Below, one piece after another: positions 4,551-7,082 of a DNA stretch of 7,082 nucleotides. The translations under genes and the position numbers were made by a program. Source of the DNA: Clostridia bacterium (GTDB taxonomy: Bacteria; Bacillota; Clostridia; Oscillospirales; Acutalibacteraceae); the NCBI GenBank assembly GCA_017631745.1, contig JAGBSR010000215.1, positions 1 to 7,082 of the forward strand, read 5' to 3'. The notes beneath the pieces are model-generated. The model made no database searches. It was given only the letters and a program-made list of their open reading frames with translations, and had not been told where the DNA came from. The stretch's first letter is position 1. Every line of letters starts with the position of its first letter.

Positions 4551-6407
4551 ATGATAAGCAAAGAAGTTCAAAAAATCTTACCGCTTGTTCAGAAACCCGG
4601 CAGATATACCGGCGGTGAGCTCAACAGCGTTGTAAAAGATAAAAGCAAGGTTGACCTGAGATATGCTTTCTGTTTCCCCGACAGCTATGAAATAGGTATG
4701 TCACATCTCGGTATAAAGATTCTCTATTCCGTTGCCAACTCAAGAGATGATATCTGGTGCGAAAGAGTATTTGCGCCCTGGCACGATATGGAAGAGGAAA
4801 TGAGAAAGAATAATGTTCCTCTTTTTGCCCTTGAAAGCGGTGACCCCCTTACAGAATTTGATATGATAGGCTTCACTCTTCAGTACGAGCTTTCATATAC
4901 CAATGTGCTCAATATGCTCGACCTTGCAGGCATACCCATAAAGAGCAAGGACAGAGACTCTCTCACTCCCATTATTGTCGGCGGCGGTCCCTGTGCCTGC
5001 AATCCTGAGCCTATGGCTGATTTCTTTGATTTGTTTATGCTCGGTGACGGTGAAGAGGTAACTAACGAGGTTATGGACCTGCTTATCAAGTGCAAGAAAG
5101 AGGGAGCAACAAAGGCTGAATTTTTAAAGCAGGCAGCGCTTATTGGCGGTGTTTATGTACCCTCACTTTATGATATAGCTTACAACGATGACGGCACCAT
5201 CAAGGCTGTTACCGCAAAAGAAACCGCTCCCGAAAAGGTTACCAAGAGGATTATCAGTGACCTTGATAAGGTTCATTATCCCGATAAGTTTATTGTACCT
5301 TTCGTTGAGGTAGTACACGACAGAGTTGTTCACGAAATACTCCGTGGCTGTATCAGAGGCTGCCGCTTCTGTCAGGCAGGCTTTATCTACAGACCTATCA
5401 GAGAAAAGAGTGCTGATACTATCAACGAGCAGTGCAAGCGTCTTTGCGAAACCACAGGCTATGATGAAATCTCCCTTTCATCTCTCAGCACAAGCGACTA
5501 CACCCACCTGGAAGAGCTTATGGAAAAGCTTCTTTCCTGGACTGAGGATTATAAGGTAAATATCGCTCTGCCCTCACTTCGTGTAGACAATTTCTCGGAA
5601 AAACTTATGGGATACCTTAAAAAGGTAAGAAGAAGCGGTCTGACCTTTGCTCCCGAAGCAGGTACTCAGCGACTTCGTGATGCTATAAACAAGAATGTAA
5701 CCGAAGAAGAAATGCTTTCTACAGCAAGACAAGCCTTCTCAGGCGGATGGTCAGCAGTTAAGCTTTATTTTATGTTAGGTCTTCCCACCGAAACATACGA
5801 CGATGTAGCAGGTATTGCAGAGCTTGCTCAGAAGGTGGTAGGGGAGTTTTATACCAACCCCGACAGACCTAAGGGTAAAGGCTGCCAGGTAAGCATAAGC
5901 GTATCTTCATTTGTACCCAAGCCCTTCACTCCTTTCCAGTGGGAGCCTCAGGATACAATTGACGAGCTTATCAACAAGCAGAATCATCTTCTTTCATCTG
6001 TCAAGACAAGAAAGATTTCCGTCAGCTATCATAAGGTAAATATCAGCTTCCTTGAGGGTGTGTTTGCAAGGGGCGACAGAAAACTCTGCGATGTTGTTGA
6101 ATATGCATGGAAGCACGGCTGTAAGTTTGACTCCTGGGATGACAGCTTCTTGTTTGATGTATGGATGGAAGCTTTCGAAAAGCTCGGAGTTGACCCCTTA
6201 TTCTATACAAGCAGAAAACGCGAGTACAGCGAAATTTTGCCTTGGGATCACCTTGATTACGGTATCAGAAAGCAGTTCCTTATAGACGAAAACGAAAAGT
6301 CAAAAGAAGCAGCCACCACACCTCACTGCAGAATCAAGTGTGCAGGCTGCGGTACAAATAAGCTTAACGGAGGTAAATGCGATGCGCTGTGTCAGAATAT
6401 GGTTTAA
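4551..6407 (+). CDS. TIGR03960-like radical SAM protein with B12-binding-fold N-terminal domain
   Basis: A 618-residue cytoplasmic Fe-S protein. Residues about 35-180 form a Rossmann-like B12-binding-type domain (FPDSYEIGMSHLG, then IIVGGGPCACNPEP and FMLGDGEE), but the cobalamin-ligating DxHxxG motif is not visible. The radical SAM core (about 255-480) carries CX3CX2C as C267, C271 and C274 in RGCIRGCRFC, which binds the 4Fe-4S cluster that cleaves S-adenosylmethionine; LSSLSTSDY, APEAGTQRLRD and KLYFMLGLPTE are typical barrel-strand motifs. The C-terminus has a second cysteine group, C593, C597, C600, C610 and C614, possibly an auxiliary cluster. The length fits the family. The reaction and substrate are unknown. 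Its gene sits between the M50 protease and the TIGR03936-like partner, which it overlaps by 26 nt; family members and this partner are regularly adjacent or fused, so they likely work together, possibly in RNA or protein modification. Confidence 0.92.
   Translation: MISKEVQKILPLVQKPGRYTGGELNSVVKDKSKVDLRYAFCFPDSYEIGMSHLGIKILYSVANSRDDIWCERVFAPWHDMEEEMRKNNVPLFALESGDPLTEFDMIGFTLQYELSYTNVLNMLDLAGIPIKSKDRDSLTPIIVGGGPCACNPEPMADFFDLFMLGDGEEVTNEVMDLLIKCKKEGATKAEFLKQAALIGGVYVPSLYDIAYNDDGTIKAVTAKETAPEKVTKRIISDLDKVHYPDKFIVPFVEVVHDRVVHEILRGCIRGCRFCQAGFIYRPIREKSADTINEQCKRLCETTGYDEISLSSLSTSDYTHLEELMEKLLSWTEDYKVNIALPSLRVDNFSEKLMGYLKKVRRSGLTFAPEAGTQRLRDAINKNVTEEEMLSTARQAFSGGWSAVKLYFMLGLPTETYDDVAGIAELAQKVVGEFYTNPDRPKGKGCQVSISVSSFVPKPFTPFQWEPQDTIDELINKQNHLLSSVKTRKISVSYHKVNISFLEGVFARGDRKLCDVVEYAWKHGCKFDSWDDSFLFDVWMEAFEKLGVDPLFYTSRKREYSEILPWDHLDYGIRKQFLIDENEKSKEAATTPHCRIKCAGCGTNKLNGGKCDALCQNMV
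6369..6373 (+). promoter_or_regulatory. Ribosome binding site inside the radical SAM gene, for the DUF2344-like gene
   Basis: GGAGG, 8 nt before the ATG at 6382. It lies within codons for the C-terminal cysteine motif of the radical SAM protein and selects 6382 over the upstream in-frame ATG at 6340, which has no such site. Confidence 0.8.
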
Positions 6408-7044
6408 GAAAATGGGCATGAGCCGTTATGTCTCACATCTTGATCTGATGAGAGCAATGACCCGTGCTATCAGACGAGCTAATTTACCTTTGTGGTATAC
6501 TGAGGGCTTTAACCCTCATCCCTATATGACATTTGCACTTCCTCTTTCACTTGGTATGGAAAGTCTTTGCGAGAGTATGGATGTGAGAATAGTGGGCGAG
6601 AGCACCAACGAAGAATTATTTGATATGCTCAAGGGCTCAATGCCTCCTGGTATTGATATCATCAGTGTTGACGAGCCTGTCTATGACCCCAAGCATATTA
6701 CTTTCGGTGAGTTCGATATTCTTTTCGATACCGAAAAAGATGCAGTTGCTCTCAAAGCAGACATAGAAGAGATGCTTCCAAAAGACGAACTCATCGTTCA
6801 GAAGCTCGGCAAAAAAGGCAGACACAAGGTCCTCAAGGACATCAACCTTATGGAGTTTATCAAAGAGTATAAGGTGTCCACAATGGGCGAGAGGGTGAAG
6901 ATTTCCCTCACATTGCCTGCAGGCAGTGTCACCAATGTCAACCCCTCACTTCTGGCAGACGAAATCCAGAAAAACCACGATGACACAAGCTACACCATCA
7001 TCAGAAAAAAGCTAATGGTGGAAGACGGCACAACATTCAGATAA
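6382..7044 (+). CDS. TIGR03936 family-like (DUF2344) radical SAM-associated protein
   Basis: A 220-residue soluble protein. The N-terminal block is diagnostic: MGMSRYVSHLDLMRAMTRAI (11-30), then RRANLPLWYTEGFNPHP (31-47), and PLSLGMES soon after, which match the family pattern of a conserved SHLD and GFNPHP. No cysteine cluster, catalytic triad or membrane span is visible. The function of the family is not established. It is found beside, or fused to, TIGR03960 radical SAM proteins, and is often near RNase E/G and the rplU-rpmA genes, so a role tied to ribosome or RNA metabolism is inferred. The start at 6382 follows GGAGG and overlaps the radical SAM gene by 26 nt, giving tight translational coupling. 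An earlier ATG at 6340 would add 14 residues that do not match the family start. Confidence 0.88.
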   Translation: MRCVRIWFKKMGMSRYVSHLDLMRAMTRAIRRANLPLWYTEGFNPHPYMTFALPLSLGMESLCESMDVRIVGESTNEELFDMLKGSMPPGIDIISVDEPVYDPKHITFGEFDILFDTEKDAVALKADIEEMLPKDELIVQKLGKKGRHKVLKDINLMEFIKEYKVSTMGERVKISLTLPAGSVTNVNPSLLADEIQKNHDDTSYTIIRKKLMVEDGTTFR

Positions 7045-7082
7045 AAACTAAAAATATTTTAAAAAAAGACTTGATTTTTATA
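7045..7082 (+). other. A/T-rich spacer at the window edge, no terminator seen
   Basis: The 38 nt after the last stop are A/T-rich and hold a short AAAATATTTT palindrome, too weak for a terminator. TTGATT at 7071-7076 could be a -35 box, but its -10 would lie outside the window. Whether the operon continues cannot be decided. Confidence 0.4.

Noticed and set aside
6340..6381. Earlier ATG at 6340 as start of the DUF2344-like gene
   Set aside because: No ribosome site precedes it and the extra 14 residues are the out-of-frame reading of the radical SAM cysteine region; GGAGG supports 6382.
7051..7060. AAAATATTTT palindrome as a terminator
   Set aside because: A/T-only stem without a real loop or stable GC pairs; not a credible intrinsic terminator.

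Overview
The window looks like chromosomal DNA from a low-to-mid-GC, endospore-lineage Bacillota, most likely a Clostridia of the Oscillospiraceae/Ruminococcaceae type. The reasons are strong GGAGG-type ribosome sites, an A/T-rich sigma-A promoter, heavy use of AGA for arginine, and a gene order typical of Clostridia: M23 peptidase, M50 peptidase, TIGR03960 radical SAM protein, TIGR03936/DUF2344 protein. Taxonomy is inferred, not computed.

Left part (1-1569): one complete plus-strand gene for a cytoplasmic GH29 subfamily-B-like alpha-L-fucosidase, ending at a clear stem-loop terminator. A second hairpin belongs to the convergent operon on the other strand. The arms of the two hairpins share the complementary hexamers GACAGC/GCTGTC.

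Middle part (1570-3163): a two-gene minus-strand operon of small polytopic membrane proteins. The upstream gene resembles the DUF5058 family. The downstream gene is an uncharacterised membrane protein with a Gly-rich, possibly re-entrant loop. Together they look like a two-subunit secondary transporter of unknown substrate. The operon has a near-consensus sigma-A promoter (TTGACT-N17-TATGAT). The better start of the second gene is an internal ATG with its own AAAGGAG site, not the upstream TTG.

Right part (3164-7044): a tightly packed plus-strand operon. An M23 (LytM-fold) protein with one membrane anchor overlaps an M50 HELGH intramembrane protease. The pair has the architecture of SpoIVFA/SpoIVFB, the forespore-mother cell sigma-K activation module of sporulation. 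Downstream are a B12-binding-fold radical SAM protein (TIGR03960-like) and its regular partner (TIGR03936/DUF2344-like), whose start overlaps it by 26 nt. In many Clostridia this block leads into RNase E/G and the rplU-rpmA ribosomal genes, which would lie just beyond the window.

No RNA genes, mobile elements, CRISPR arrays or clear riboswitches were seen. The genes best placed to hold undescribed biology are the membrane-protein pair and the radical SAM/DUF2344 pair, both of unknown biochemical function.
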